A model generated the notes under the pieces. It saw only the letters and a list, made by a program, of their open reading frames with translations, was not told the DNA's origin and searched no databases. A DNA stretch of 64,000 nucleotides, taken from the NCBI GenBank assembly GCA_019636335.1, contig JAHBXR010000013.1:1-64000 (forward strand), in the 5' to 3' direction. The position numbers and the translations under genes were made by a program. The DNA comes from Pirellulales bacterium (GTDB lineage Bacteria; Planctomycetota; Planctomycetia; Pirellulales; JAEUIK01). This document shows, piece by piece, positions 9,412 to 20,800 of this stretch (the stretch's first letter is position 1; the number at the start of each line of letters is the position of its first letter).

Positions 9412-11832
9412 TCACGCTACGGGGTGGGATGGTTTTGCCTTCCAACGCCGCCGCACGTTCCAAACCATCAGGCCAAGCCAGGCCGCCGAGGCAAGCAGCG
9501 TGAGCACGGCGCCTTGCTTGATCGCAGCGGGGCGATATTCAAGCCGGAAATGATGCTTGCCGGCCGCCAGTGGAATCGCGCGGAAGGCCCAGTCCGCGGG
9601 CATCAGTTCATAGTGTTGCTGCACGCTTCCCTCGAGTGGCGTAACCTGCCAATCGCTGTCGTATGCATCGGTGATGAGCAGAATCGCCGCTGATGCGAGC
9701 TCGGCTTCCACGGTCAGATGATCGGTCGACGAATCGAGTACTCTAATCCTGCCTGGTACCGGTGAGTTCCCTTCCGCCGCAGGGCGTGGCTCGGGCTCGC
9801 GCTCGAGAATCACGGTCTGCTCCGGCGAGAAATCGGCCTGCGACATGGCGCGAAACACGTCGTCGCGCGTGGCCGCCACCTGGTAATCTCCCACAAGTAG
9901 CAGTCGGGGCAGGGGATTTGGCAGCGGAATCGACTGCAGAGTTGCCCCCTGCTTGCTTTCGACGATCGCCAACAAAAATCGCCCTCGCGCCAGACGATAG
10001 AGCGAGGGGATCCGCGACTTCGGATGCCAGCGCAGATACTGCGATGTTTCTTCCAACGGCGTGTGCGCAGCATAGGTAAAAATTTCGGCATAACGGCGCG
10101 TGACGCCCGGGTCGTAGCCCAGCACATCGTAGGCCCCGATCGTCATCGCCTCGTTCGGGTTTTGCTGGTCGATAATGCGGAAATCGCCCGGCTGCGAGGC
10201 CAGAAACTTTCGCAAGTTCTCCGAGGTGACCGAAGAGGCGGGAAACGACGTGCTCAGCGGCCAGGCGAAGACCAGCACCTCGACCACGGCCAACGCCGCC
10301 AATACCGCCGCCGTGCGAGGTTCCCAGGCGCAGCCGAGAAGGAACAGCGCCACGATGATGCACATCGTGCCGGCACGTTGCAGACTTGCACCCGCGACGA
10401 CTCCGGTGTGACGGATGAAGTCGGGCTTGTCGTAGTCCTCGGGCGTCACGTGGTACAGCTCGCGCCATTGCTTCGCCTGGTCGCGCAGCGAGAGGAGCGA
10501 TTCGGCCCACCAGCCGTCGCTACCCCTCTCGGCCGACGCCGCGACGGCGCCCCCGGCGATCCAGCACGCCACCGCCAATGCGAAAATGGCGCCCGCGAAA
10601 TAAGGCGTCGCGCGCGGTTGGCGGAGCAGCGTATCGAGCCCCGTCGCCGCGAGCGCCACCGCAAAGAGCACGGCCGGGAAGAGAAACTTCGCATTGCCAC
10701 GAAAACTGTTGAAGCCGGGAGCGTAATCGTACAACACGCGAAACAGCGGTGTGTGGCCTCCCAGCGCGAGCAGCAGCATCAGGGGGACAAGGGCCGCCAG
10801 CACGAAGCGCCCCGACTGCCGAGTGCCGAAGCAAACGCCGTACACGGCCAACAGCAGACCGGTCACGCCGAAGAAGCCGGTCATCTCCCAGAGCATGCCC
10901 CGTCCCCAGTACGAGGCCAGTTCCATTTCTCCGAAGAAGCCCGGCGCGATGAACGTGACGAAGTTTTCCCAGGACAGGGAGTAGTGGATGGCGAACTCAT
11001 ACGGCACGCCCCCCGAGCGGACGCTTTGATCGGCGCTGGCCAGCCCAGGCACCAATTGCACGGCGGCCAACGCGGCGCCCCCGAAGTACATGCCCAGGTA
11101 TCCGGCCAGCGATGTCAGTCGCCGTTCGGCGGTGACGAGCGAGAGCACGAAGTACAACCCCGCCGCGATGGCGGTGTAGTAGACGTACTGCGGATGTCCG
11201 GCCAGGATCTGCATCGCCACCGCGACGGAGCCCAGCAACCCACCCCGCAGCGCAGCGTCGCCGAGTAAGTCATCGATGGCGCGCAGAATCAACGGAGCCC
11301 AGACCATCGTGCAGAGGTTCGAGAGGTTGCCGGCATAAACCGGCGCAAAATAGGGCCCGCAGAAAATGAGCAATCCGCCCCCCATCAGGCAGGCCAGCGG
11401 GTGCAGCTTCCGACCGAAGAGCCAATAGAAGGTGAAGCATCCGATCAGGAACGCATGCAGCGCGATCGACCAGTTGATCGCCAGCGCGGTCGGCAGCACG
11501 AGGAAAAGCCAATTCGGCGGATAAAACAGCGCCGATTGAAAATTCGCCGCGTAGGGCGTGCCCGAGAAAACGTGCGGATTCCAGAGCGCCAGGTTTCCGC
11601 TCGCCAATTCACCAAAGCCGAACGTGCGCACGTGATAAAACTGCGTGCGAATGTCGGAGCACCATTCGGCCGAAGGCATCCGCGAGGCCGTCCACAGCAC
11701 GTGCCCGAACATCAGCACCGTCAGCAGCGCGTAGAGTGCCGCGGCAATGCCCATCCAGCGCGACGGGCTCCAGGCAGGCAATAAGGTCGGCTCGGCGGTG
11801 GCTGGTTGCGCGGGCAGAGTCACGGGGTGCAT
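9412..11832 (-). CDS. YfhO-like multi-pass membrane protein
   Basis: 806 residues from the ATG at 11832. Many hydrophobic segments run through the first two thirds, beginning near residue 30 (IAAALYALLTVLMFGHVLW), with the conserved early periplasmic stretch 'NPHVFSGTPYAANFQSALFYPPN' typical of the GT-C-fold YfhO family. A large soluble C-terminal part (about residues 530-760) contains strands such as 'LTVEAELASAAILLITDAYDSDW', ending in a last membrane helix and a basic tail. YfhO proteins are linked to lipoteichoic acid or polysaccharide glycosylation in Firmicutes and are of unknown role in planctomycetes, where they are frequent. The start at 11832 is chosen over the frame opening at 11874 because AAGGA lies just upstream; this is not certain. 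It converges with the ATPase gene across repeat R1a. Confidence 0.75.
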   Translation of the reverse strand: MHPVTLPAQPATAEPTLLPAWSPSRWMGIAAALYALLTVLMFGHVLWTASRMPSAEWCSDIRTQFYHVRTFGFGELASGNLALWNPHVFSGTPYAANFQSALFYPPNWLFLVLPTALAINWSIALHAFLIGCFTFYWLFGRKLHPLACLMGGGLLIFCGPYFAPVYAGNLSNLCTMVWAPLILRAIDDLLGDAALRGGLLGSVAVAMQILAGHPQYVYYTAIAAGLYFVLSLVTAERRLTSLAGYLGMYFGGAALAAVQLVPGLASADQSVRSGGVPYEFAIHYSLSWENFVTFIAPGFFGEMELASYWGRGMLWEMTGFFGVTGLLLAVYGVCFGTRQSGRFVLAALVPLMLLLALGGHTPLFRVLYDYAPGFNSFRGNAKFLFPAVLFAVALAATGLDTLLRQPRATPYFAGAIFALAVACWIAGGAVAASAERGSDGWWAESLLSLRDQAKQWRELYHVTPEDYDKPDFIRHTGVVAGASLQRAGTMCIIVALFLLGCAWEPRTAAVLAALAVVEVLVFAWPLSTSFPASSVTSENLRKFLASQPGDFRIIDQQNPNEAMTIGAYDVLGYDPGVTRRYAEIFTYAAHTPLEETSQYLRWHPKSRIPSLYRLARGRFLLAIVESKQGATLQSIPLPNPLPRLLLVGDYQVAATRDDVFRAMSQADFSPEQTVILEREPEPRPAAEGNSPVPGRIRVLDSSTDHLTVEAELASAAILLITDAYDSDWQVTPLEGSVQQHYELMPADWAFRAIPLAAGKHHFRLEYRPAAIKQGAVLTLLASAAWLGLMVWNVRRRWKAKPSHPVA

Positions 11833-12156
11833 GGTCCTTGGCAAGTGAGAGGAAGTGGACGCCCATCGTAACAAAGACCAATTCGATCACCTGCGCCCGT
11901 CCGCCCAGATAGTCGATCTGGTCGACGCAACAAAGCCCCGAAGGGGCGTACGGCCGCTTCACGGGGTTCCCTTGGCTTGCTAGAATCCGGGCTTTGCTTG
12001 CCGCTGCATTCAGCCCGCGCACGTGATTCGTACCTCACGAAAAGTCTTGGTACGCCGAAGTTTATAGCCTGGCCGCCCGTGAGCGCCGCGACCCTGTTGG
12101 TCGCCTCAGGAGCCCCGCGGTCCCGCTTGGAAAACACTTAGAAGGACGCCTCTTTC
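11833..12156. other. Divergent intergenic region yfhO-like / ppdK
   Basis: 324 bases without a supported gene. It holds the candidate ppdK promoter at 11958-11986 and a small GC hairpin AGCCCCGAAGGGGC at 11933-11946. Nothing else was recognised. Confidence 0.5.
11958..11986 (+). promoter_or_regulatory. Candidate promoter with extended -10 for ppdK
   Basis: TTCACG (11958-11963), a 17-base spacer, and TAGAAT (11981-11986) preceded by TGC. The same TGCTAGAAT core recurs upstream of pfkA (46469-46477). Confidence 0.4.
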
Positions 12157-14895
12157 ATGGCTGACTCGGAGAAGTACGTCTATTCCTTTGGTCCCAACGG
12201 CACGGATGGCGATGCCTCGATGCGTGAGCTGCTCGGCGGCAAGGGGGCGAACCTGGCCGAGATGACGAAGATCGGCCTGCCCGTCCCCGCCGGCTTCACG
12301 ATCGCCACCACCGTCTGCACCTACTTCTACGCCAACGACCGCAAATATCCGCCGTCCCTCAAGGCGCAGGTCGACGAGGCGATGCGCAAGATCGAGAAGG
12401 AGATGGGGGCCGAACTCGGCTCCTCGAAGAACCCGCTGCTCGTCTCCTGCCGCTCGGGCGCCCGCGATTCGATGCCCGGCATGATGGACACTGTGCTCAA
12501 CATCGGTCTCAACGATCAGACCGTGAAGGTCCTGGCCGATCAGTCGCAGAACGAACGCTTCGCCTGGGACAGCTACCGCCGCTTCGTGCAGATGTACGGC
12601 GACGTCGTGTTGGATCTCAAGCCGAAGGACAAGACCGATATCGATCCCTTCGAGCACCTGTTGCACGAGAAGAAAAAGAAGGTCGGCGTGAAGCTCGACA
12701 ACGAGCTCTCCCCCACGCATCTGAAGGAACTCGTCGCCGAGTTCAAGAAGGCGATCAAGGAAGCCACCGGCAAGGAATTCCCCACCGACGCCATGGAGCA
12801 GGTCTGGGGAGCGGTCGGCGCCGTGTTCGGTAGCTGGATGAACGACCGCGCCGTCGTCTATCGCCGCACCTACGGCATTCCGCACGAGTGGGGCACCGCC
12901 ACCAACGTGCAAGCGATGGTCTTCGGCAATCTGGGCGACGACTGCGCCACCGGCGTGGCCATGACCCGCGACGTGGCCATCGGCGAGCCCGGCCTCAACG
13001 GCGACTACTTGATCAATGCCCAGGGCGAAGACGTCGTGGCGGGCATTCGCACGCCGCTCCGCATCGAGGAGACCCTCGAAAAGGACATGCCCAAGTCGTA
13101 CGCCGAGCTGGTCGAGATCGGCAAGAAGCTCGAGAAGCACTATCGCGACGTGCAGGACATCGAGTTCACCATGCAGCGCGGCAAGGTGTGGATGCTGCAA
13201 ACCCGCAACGCCAAGCGAACCGGCTTCGCCGCCGTCCGGATCGCCGTCGACATGGTGAACGAGGGGCTCATCACCAAAGAAACCGCGCTCAGCGCCAAGC
13301 GCATCCCGGCCGACGACTTGAACCAGCTCTTGCAGCCGATCTTCGATCCCGCCGCCAAGAAGGCCGCCGATGCCGCCGGCAAGCGTCTGGCCAAGGGGGT
13401 GAACGCGGGCCCCGGTGCCGCGACCGGCAAGATCTGCTTCCACGCCTCGGACGCCGAGGCGCAGTGGCTCAAGAACAACAACGTCGAGTTGATCCTGGTG
13501 CGTCGCGAAACCAGCCCCGAGGATCTCCGCGGCATGAAGATCGCCAAGGGCATCCTTACCGCCTTCGGTGGCGCCAGCTCACACGCCGCGCTCGTCAGCC
13601 GCCAGATGGGCAAGGCCTGCGTCGTCGGCTGCTCGGATCTCGACATCGACTACAAGGCAGGCACCGTCAAGGTGGCTGGCCGCACCTTGAAGGAGGGCGA
13701 TTGGATCTCGATGGACGGTTTCACGGGCGAGGTCTTCGAAGGCGCCGTCGAAACGCGCCAGAGCGAAGTCCTCGAGGCCCTCTTCGGCGATAAGGACAAG
13801 GTCGCCGCCAGCAGCTCGAAGACCTATCACTGCTACGAGCAGCTCATGACCTGGGTGGACGAGCATCGCAAGCTCCGCGTCCGCACGAACGCCGACGAGC
13901 CGAAGCAGGCTCTCGAGGCGATCGCCTTTGGCGCCGAAGGGATCGGTCTCTGCCGCACGGAGCACATGTTCTTCAACCACATCGACGAGTTCCGCGAGAT
14001 GATTCTCGCCACCACGCTCGAAGGCCGCGAAAAGGCCCTCGCCAAGCTGCTCCCCTTCCAGCGTGAAGACTTCGAAGGCATCTTCCAGGCCATGCATGGC
14101 AAGCCGGTGACGATCCGCCTCTTGGATCCGCCGTTGCACGAGTTCCTGCCCCACGAATCCGCCGAGCAGGAAAAGCTGGCCAAGAAGATCGGCACCACCG
14201 GCGACGCCATCGCCCGCCGCGTCTCGGAGCTGCACGAGTTCAACCCCATGCTCGGCCACCGCGGTTGCCGCTTGGGCATCGTCTATCCCGAGATCACGCG
14301 CATGCAGGCCCGTGCCATCATCGAGGCGGCCTGCAACGTCAAGCAGGCGGGCATCGACGTGCTGCCCGAGATCATGGTGCCGCTGGCGGGCTTCGCCGCC
14401 GAGTTCCGCGATCAGGAGAAGATCGTCCGCGAGACCGCCGAGAAGGTCTTTGCCGAGAAGGGCGTCACGGTGAAGTATCTCGTCGGCACGATGATCGAGA
14501 TTCCGCGTGCCGCGGTCTGCTCCGAGCAAATCGGCACGTACGCCGAGTTCTTCAGCTTCGGCACGAACGACCTGACGCAGACCACGCTCGGCATGAGCCG
14601 CGACGATTACGCCGCCTTCATCAACTACTACCGTGAGCACGACATCGTGCCGAACGATCCCTTCCAGACGATCGATCAGGACGGCGTCGGTAGCTTGATG
14701 AGGCAGGGCGTGGCCGGCGGCCGCCAGGCGCGGCCCGACCTCAAGCTCGGTATCTGCGGCGAGCACGGCGGCGACCCGGCCAGCGTGATCTTCTGCCACG
14801 AGATCGGGCTCGACTACGTCAGTTGCTCACCCTTCCGCGTGCCGATCGCCCGCCTGGCAGCCGCCCAGGCAGCCGTCGCGGCGAAGAAGAAATAG
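12157..14895 (+). CDS. ppdK: Pyruvate, phosphate dikinase
   Basis: A 912-residue enzyme interconverting pyruvate, ATP and Pi with phosphoenolpyruvate, AMP and PPi. The order of domains is normal. The N-terminal nucleotide-binding domain has [23 protein letters not shown] and [21 protein letters not shown]. The central phosphohistidine domain has H476 in [12 protein letters not shown]. The C-terminal PEP-binding barrel has [10 protein letters not shown] and the catalytic cysteine in [17 protein letters not shown] (C890). Length matches the family. GAAGGA precedes the ATG by about 10 bases. It stands alone between divergent and convergent neighbours and is closed by a strong bidirectional terminator. 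With pfkA in the same window it points to glycolytic/gluconeogenic control through PPi chemistry. Confidence 0.97.
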   Translation: MADSEKYVYSFGPNGTDGDASMRELLGGKGANLAEMTKIGLPVPAGFTIATTVCTYFYANDRKYPPSLKAQVDEAMRKIEKEMGAELGSSKNPLLVSCRSGARDSMPGMMDTVLNIGLNDQTVKVLADQSQNERFAWDSYRRFVQMYGDVVLDLKPKDKTDIDPFEHLLHEKKKKVGVKLDNELSPTHLKELVAEFKKAIKEATGKEFPTDAMEQVWGAVGAVFGSWMNDRAVVYRRTYGIPHEWGTATNVQAMVFGNLGDDCATGVAMTRDVAIGEPGLNGDYLINAQGEDVVAGIRTPLRIEETLEKDMPKSYAELVEIGKKLEKHYRDVQDIEFTMQRGKVWMLQTRNAKRTGFAAVRIAVDMVNEGLITKETALSAKRIPADDLNQLLQPIFDPAAKKAADAAGKRLAKGVNAGPGAATGKICFHASDAEAQWLKNNNVELILVRRETSPEDLRGMKIAKGILTAFGGASSHAALVSRQMGKACVVGCSDLDIDYKAGTVKVAGRTLKEGDWISMDGFTGEVFEGAVETRQSEVLEALFGDKDKVAASSSKTYHCYEQLMTWVDEHRKLRVRTNADEPKQALEAIAFGAEGIGLCRTEHMFFNHIDEFREMILATTLEGREKALAKLLPFQREDFEGIFQAMHGKPVTIRLLDPPLHEFLPHESAEQEKLAKKIGTTGDAIARRVSELHEFNPMLGHRGCRLGIVYPEITRMQARAIIEAACNVKQAGIDVLPEIMVPLAGFAAEFRDQEKIVRETAEKVFAEKGVTVKYLVGTMIEIPRAAVCSEQIGTYAEFFSFGTNDLTQTTLGMSRDDYAAFINYYREHDIVPNDPFQTIDQDGVGSLMRQGVAGGRQARPDLKLGICGEHGGDPASVIFCHEIGLDYVSCSPFRVPIARLAAAQAAVAAKKK

Positions 14896-17800
14896 CACGC
14901 TCGCGTGCCGCGTGACACGGCTGGCTCCTCCAGCAATGTGAGCCGATAAAAAAAACAGGAGACGGGAGTCAACTCCCGTCTCCTGTTTTATTGTCGAACT
15001 GCGTACGTCGTGTCGTAGTGCCGTCGGGGTTGAATTGAAAGCAACCACGACGTCACAACGAAGAGCGTCGCTTGCGATCACCCTGCCTTGCGCCGAAGTT
15101 CCGTTTCGCTCTCTTCTTCCGCCGCCCGCAGGCGCAGGGTTGGTGTCGGCGGCATGCGGCGTTCGGGCGTGAAGCCGCGCTTGCCGCCGCTGAAGAACTC
15201 GTGGAACTCCGCGGCGGGACCCGTGGCGTATTCGTCGCGGAGGCGAGCGACGATTTCGGCCCACGGCATGCCGCTACGGTAGATCACACGGTACGCGGCC
15301 TTCAATTGAGCCACGTCTTCGGGTTTGAATCCCGCCCGGCGCAAACCGACCAGGTTCAAACCCACGATCAAGGTCGTGGCCCCGTCCACCGTGACGAAAG
15401 GTGGAATGTCGCGTGTTACGTGCGCCTGACCGCCGACCATCGCCAGCCGCCCCACGCGGCAGAACTGGTGAATGCCGACGGCGCCCGAGATATACGCCTT
15501 GTCGGCGACCACGATATGACCGGCGAGCATCGCATTGTTCGCCATGATCGTGTTGTTGCCGATGACGCAGTCGTGAGCGATATGGACGTTGACCATCACC
15601 AGGTTGTTGTCGCCGAGCGTCGTCGACTGATCGCCGTGCAGCGCGCGGTGGATGGTGACGTTTTCGCGAATCGTATTGCCCGAGCCGATGACGACGGCCC
15701 CCAACTGATCGGGCACGCGCACGTGCTGCGGCACCCCGCCGACGATCGCGCCTTCGCAGACGTGATTCTTGGAACCCATGCGTGTGCCGGTCTTGACCGT
15801 GACACGCGACTCGAGCACGCAGTCGTCCCCGATTTCAACGCCGGCTTCCACCACGGAAAAAGGCCCGATCTCGACGTTCGAACCCAACTTGGCAGTGGGA
15901 TGGACGACGGCCAGAGAATGGACTTTCACGAGCGTGCGACCTCCGCGAAGGGGCTCTGGAAGGGAACGTGAACCGGCCGGCAGCCGAGCGATCCAGGGGG
16001 GACGCAAACCTTTCGCCCCACTCGCCTTCGAGTGCTGGCAAAAAGAGTCCTGCCTGCCGCTTCTGAGTATCGGAAAAGCCGATCCTGCCGGTTTAACCTG
16101 TCGTGCCGAATTTACGGCCCCCCCGGGCAACCCCGGCTCTGCCACCGTCGCCACGCCGCGGTTGTAACCTTCCTCGGGCATGCCACTTAATTCACCCGTT
16201 CAGCTACCCCACGCCAGCCCGGGGCGAAACTGCTAGACTGCCTGACAGCGGACGATTGCTAGCGGCGAATGTCGTGGCGCATCGGCCGAACTGGTAGTTT
16301 CGAACCTGGCAGGCACACCACTCATCATGCCCACGAACGAAGAACTCTATGACGCGGCCGACCGGCTCAAGGACGAAGGCAAGCTCGAAGAAGCAGCCGC
16401 CAAATTGCACGAACTGTTGACCCAAGATGCCAAGTACCCCCTCGCGCACTCGGCCCTCGCCGTCGTCTATACCCGACTCGGCAAGCACGACGAGGCCATT
16501 CGCCACGGCCTCGAAGTCGTCAAGCTCGAGCCGAACGATCCGTTCAGCTATACGGCGCTCAGCGTGACCTTCCAGCGCGCGGGCAAGATTCCCGAGGCAG
16601 AAGACGCGCTGGCCCGAGCTCGGATGCTGCAGCAGGGAATGTAAGCCCACGTGCGAAGGGTGGCAGACGAATTTGCGGAGTGGACTCCAAGTGTTCCTCT
16701 GACCGAGATTCGCAAGTTCGTCGGTGTTGCACAGCAACAAGAGGTTCGTGGCGATTGCCGCGTGGCACTGGCTTGTCCGGTAGCGTGACGTCCCGGGTAG
16801 CAATTACCGACTCACGGGAGCGTAAGTCACGACCCGTGCGTGCCCCTTGATTGACCTTCGTCCCTCGACGTGCTGTCGCGATCCATCGCCTCACGAAATG
16901 AATCCCGACAGCATCGAACCCCTCCCCGAGCGCGAACTTTCCCCCTGGGTCATGATTGCGCTCGAGGGGGCCCTGCTTCCAATGGCGCTCCTGGCGGGCT
17001 GGCTCTTCGAGATCGATCCATGCGCGGACATTGTCTGGTCGGCCGATTCGCTGGCGTTGGGGGTGGTGACGGCATTGCTCCCTTTGGCCGTGGTGCTGGC
17101 ACTCGACTATTTCCGGCCGGCCCTCTGGCAGGGGATGACGCACACCATCGACGAGTTGCTCATCCCCCTGCTCCGTCACTGGAGCTGGGGCCAACTGCTG
17201 CTCGTTTCGCTCTTGGCCGGCTTGGGCGAGGAACTGCTCTTTCGCGGCGTGATGATCCCGGCGCTCGTGCCCTGGATCGGATTAGGCGCGGCGGTCGCGC
17301 TGTCCAGCATCCTCTTTGGCGCGGTACACGCCATCACGCGGTTGTATATTGTTTACGCGACACTGATGGGGCTGTATCTCGCCTTCGTTTGGCTGGCGAG
17401 CGAGAACCTGGCGGTGCCGATCGTGGCCCACGCGGCCTACGACTTTGTCGCCCTGGCCTGGTTCTTGCGCTGGCGTGGCGATCATGCCTCCAGTGCCTAG
17501 CTTGACGAGTGTCTCGCCTCGACGTCGAGTGTTCCGTGGTTCGCGCGGATTTTCGGCCGTCGGAACGCCATCGCCCGGTCGCGGCCCCCTCGCCAGCACC
17601 GTGAGTGCCACGCAGATCTTTTCTGGTTTACCCCTGTTGACACGTCGGCAGGGGTAACTAATATAGGGGCACAACTGAGATCGAATATCAACTCCCCCAC
17701 CCCTCGGCTCCGGCCGCGCTTGCTAGTGAACTGAACCTGGTTCAAGTCATACCCACCCAGGCCCCATCCGCCTGACGGGTTCACTGGCTACGTGTAGGGA

Positions 17801-20800
17801 AGTCTTAGAGCTTTAGCCCGCCCCTCGGCTCTTTCGGCCGACATCTGCTCGCCACGCTCTGGCAGTCGCTACGCCCATGCTTGGGTCGCAGCTCCCCGTT
17901 CGTTGCCCTTCGACGAGGGTCTCCTTGCGCCGTGTTGTTGCGCGGACCCTCGGAGATCGAGTTCATTTGTCGCGTCCATCCATTGATTTGAGGGAGATTC
18001 TCCATGCGTCTGGTTCATCGCACCTTGTTCTTTGCGTCCTTGTTGCTGTGCGTCGCCTGCTCGTCCGCCCATGCCGAATTGATCGGCAACCCGCTGCTCG
18101 AAGAGTTCGATAGTTCCGCCCAGAACTGGAAGAACTACATGGGCAACCTGTCGCAAGACGCCACCTGGATCAGCGGCGGTGGTCCCGATGGCGCCGGCGA
18201 TGCCTATATCCAATCGACTTTCACCACACCCGTGACCGGCAGCGCCTCGACCTCACAGGTCGTGTTCCGTGCCCGCGATACTGTTAATTCGAGCGACAAC
18301 ATCTTCTTTGGCGATTGGACGGGGGGCCAGAAGGTGATCACTTTCTCCGTGCGCCACAATGCCGATTCGCCCCTTTCTTTTGGGATGCGATTGCCCACTA
18401 CGATGGGCTTTCCGGCCATGATCGGGCTGTTCGCTGAGCCGGTGAACCCGAACGAATGGACCCAACTCACTATGCTGGTGAACAACACGAATCCGCTGCT
18501 TACCGACGAGACCGGACCCACCCACAACAACTTCACAGCGGTCTTCAGTGCGGTGAATTCGATTCAAATTTTTGCCAACTTGTCGGCCCAGCCCAACTCG
18601 ACGGCCATCAGTTTCGACCTGGACAACTTCCAGGTCGTGCCCGAGCCCAGCACGATCGCCATCGCCGGCATGGGGCTCCCCGCCCTGGCCCTGGCAGGCG
18701 CGCGCTATCGCCGTCGCAAGAACGCCGGGAAGTCGGCTGCCTAGTCGGGCATTCGCAGCACCTACGAAGCACAAACTGCTGCACAAAAAAAGCGGCGGTC
18801 CGATCATACGAATCGGACCGCCGCTCAGCTTTTGACCAGGCCCTGCCCGAGTTCACCTCGGAGCAGGGGTTGCGTTCACGCTAGCCTGCGCACGGGGCCT
18901 CGGCACACGAAGGCTCCGCACACGACGGTTCGCAGCAAGGGACCGGGCAGCAGACCGTGACCGGAACTTGCTTGCAGACCACCTTCGGCACGCAGCGAGT
19001 CACGGTGTAAGCGACCTGCTTCGGCACACAACGCTTGACCTGAATGGTCTTCGTGTAGTGGACCGGCTTGCAGACCGTGTAGCACACGTTCTTCACGCAC
19101 TTCTCGGCCACCATGTGGCAGACCTTGTACGTGCAGGTCTTCACACGCTGCTCCGGAACCATGTGGCAGACCTTGTACGTGCAGGTCTTCACACGCTGCT
19201 CCGGAACCATCCGGCAGACCTGGTACGTGCAGGTCTTGGTGCGAGTCTCGGGCACCATGTGGCAGACCTGATACGTGCAAGTCTTCACACGCTGCTCGGG
19301 AACCATCCGGCACACCTGGTACGTGCAGGTCTTCACGCGCTGCTCGGGCACCATCCGGCACACCTTGTAGGTGCAGACCTTGGTCCGAGTCTCGGGCACC
19401 ATGTGGCAGACCGTGTAGGTGCAGGTCTTCACGCGCTGCTCGGGAACCATGTGGCAGACCTTATACGTGCAGGTCTTCGTGCGGGTCTCGGGCACCATGT
19501 GGCAGACCTGGTAGGTGCAGGTCTTCACGCGCTGCTCGGGAACCATGTGGCAGACCTTGTAGGTGCAGGTCTTCACACGCTGCTCGGGAACCATGTGGCA
19601 GACCTTGTACGTGCAGGTCTTCGTACGCTGCTCCGGCACCATGTGGCACACGGTGTACGTGCAGGTCTTCACGCGCTTCTCGGGCACCATGTGGCAGACC
19701 TTATACGTGCAGGTCTTCACACGCTGCTCGGGGACCATGTGGCAGACCTTGTACGTGCAGGTCTTCACGCGCTGCTCCGGCACCATGTGGCACACGGTGT
19801 ACGTGCAGGTCTTCACGCGCTGTTCCGGCACCATCCGGCAGACCGTGTAGGTGCAGGTCTTCACGCGCTTCTCGGGCACCATGTGGCAGACCTTGTACGT
19901 GCAGGTCTTCACACGCTGCTCGGGAACCATCCGGCACACGGTGTACGTGCAGGTCTTCGTGCAGGTCTCGCGAACGTACTTGCAGCAGTTGATCGTACGC
20001 TCTTCGACACGCGGGCACCAAACCTTCTTGCACACCTTGACCGGCGGGCACTGAACCTGGACCTTCTTGCAGCAGCCAGGCTTGTACACGCAGCGGCAGC
20101 AGCAAGGATCCCACACCCAGCAGCCAGGCTCCTGGACGCACTTCGTCACGACCGGGCCGGGGCAGCAGGTGACCTCGGTCTTCCACTCACCGCAGCAGAC
20201 CTTGATCGTCTTCGTGTAATGCACCGGCTTGCAGACCGTGTAGCAGATATCCTTGGTCTTCGTCTCGTAGACCGGCTTGCAGACCGTGTAGCAGATATCC
20301 TTGGTCTTCGTCTCGTAGACCGGCTTGCAGACCGTGTAGCAGATATCCTTGGTCTTCGTCTCGTAGACCGGTTTGCAGACCGTGTAGCAGATGTTCTTGG
20401 TCTTCGTTTCGTAGACCGGTTTGCACACGGTGTAGCAGATGTTCTTGGTCTTCGTTTCGTAGACCGGTTTGCACACGGTGTAGCAAATGTTCTTGGTCTT
20501 GGTTTCCCAGACCGGCTTGCACACCGTGTAGCAGATGTCCTTGGTCTTCGTTTCGTAGACCGGCTTGCAGACCGTGTAGCAAATGTCCTTGGTCTTCGTC
20601 TCGTAGACCGGCTTGCAGACCGTGTAACAGATGTTCTTGGTCTTGGTTTCCCAGACGGGCTTGCAGACCGTGTAGCAAATGTTCTTCGTCTTCGTCTCCC
20701 ACACCGGCTTGCAGACCGTGTAGCAGATGTCCTTGGTCTTCGTCTCGTAGACCGGCTTGCAGACCGTGTAGCAAATCGTCTTGGACTTGGTTTCCCAGAC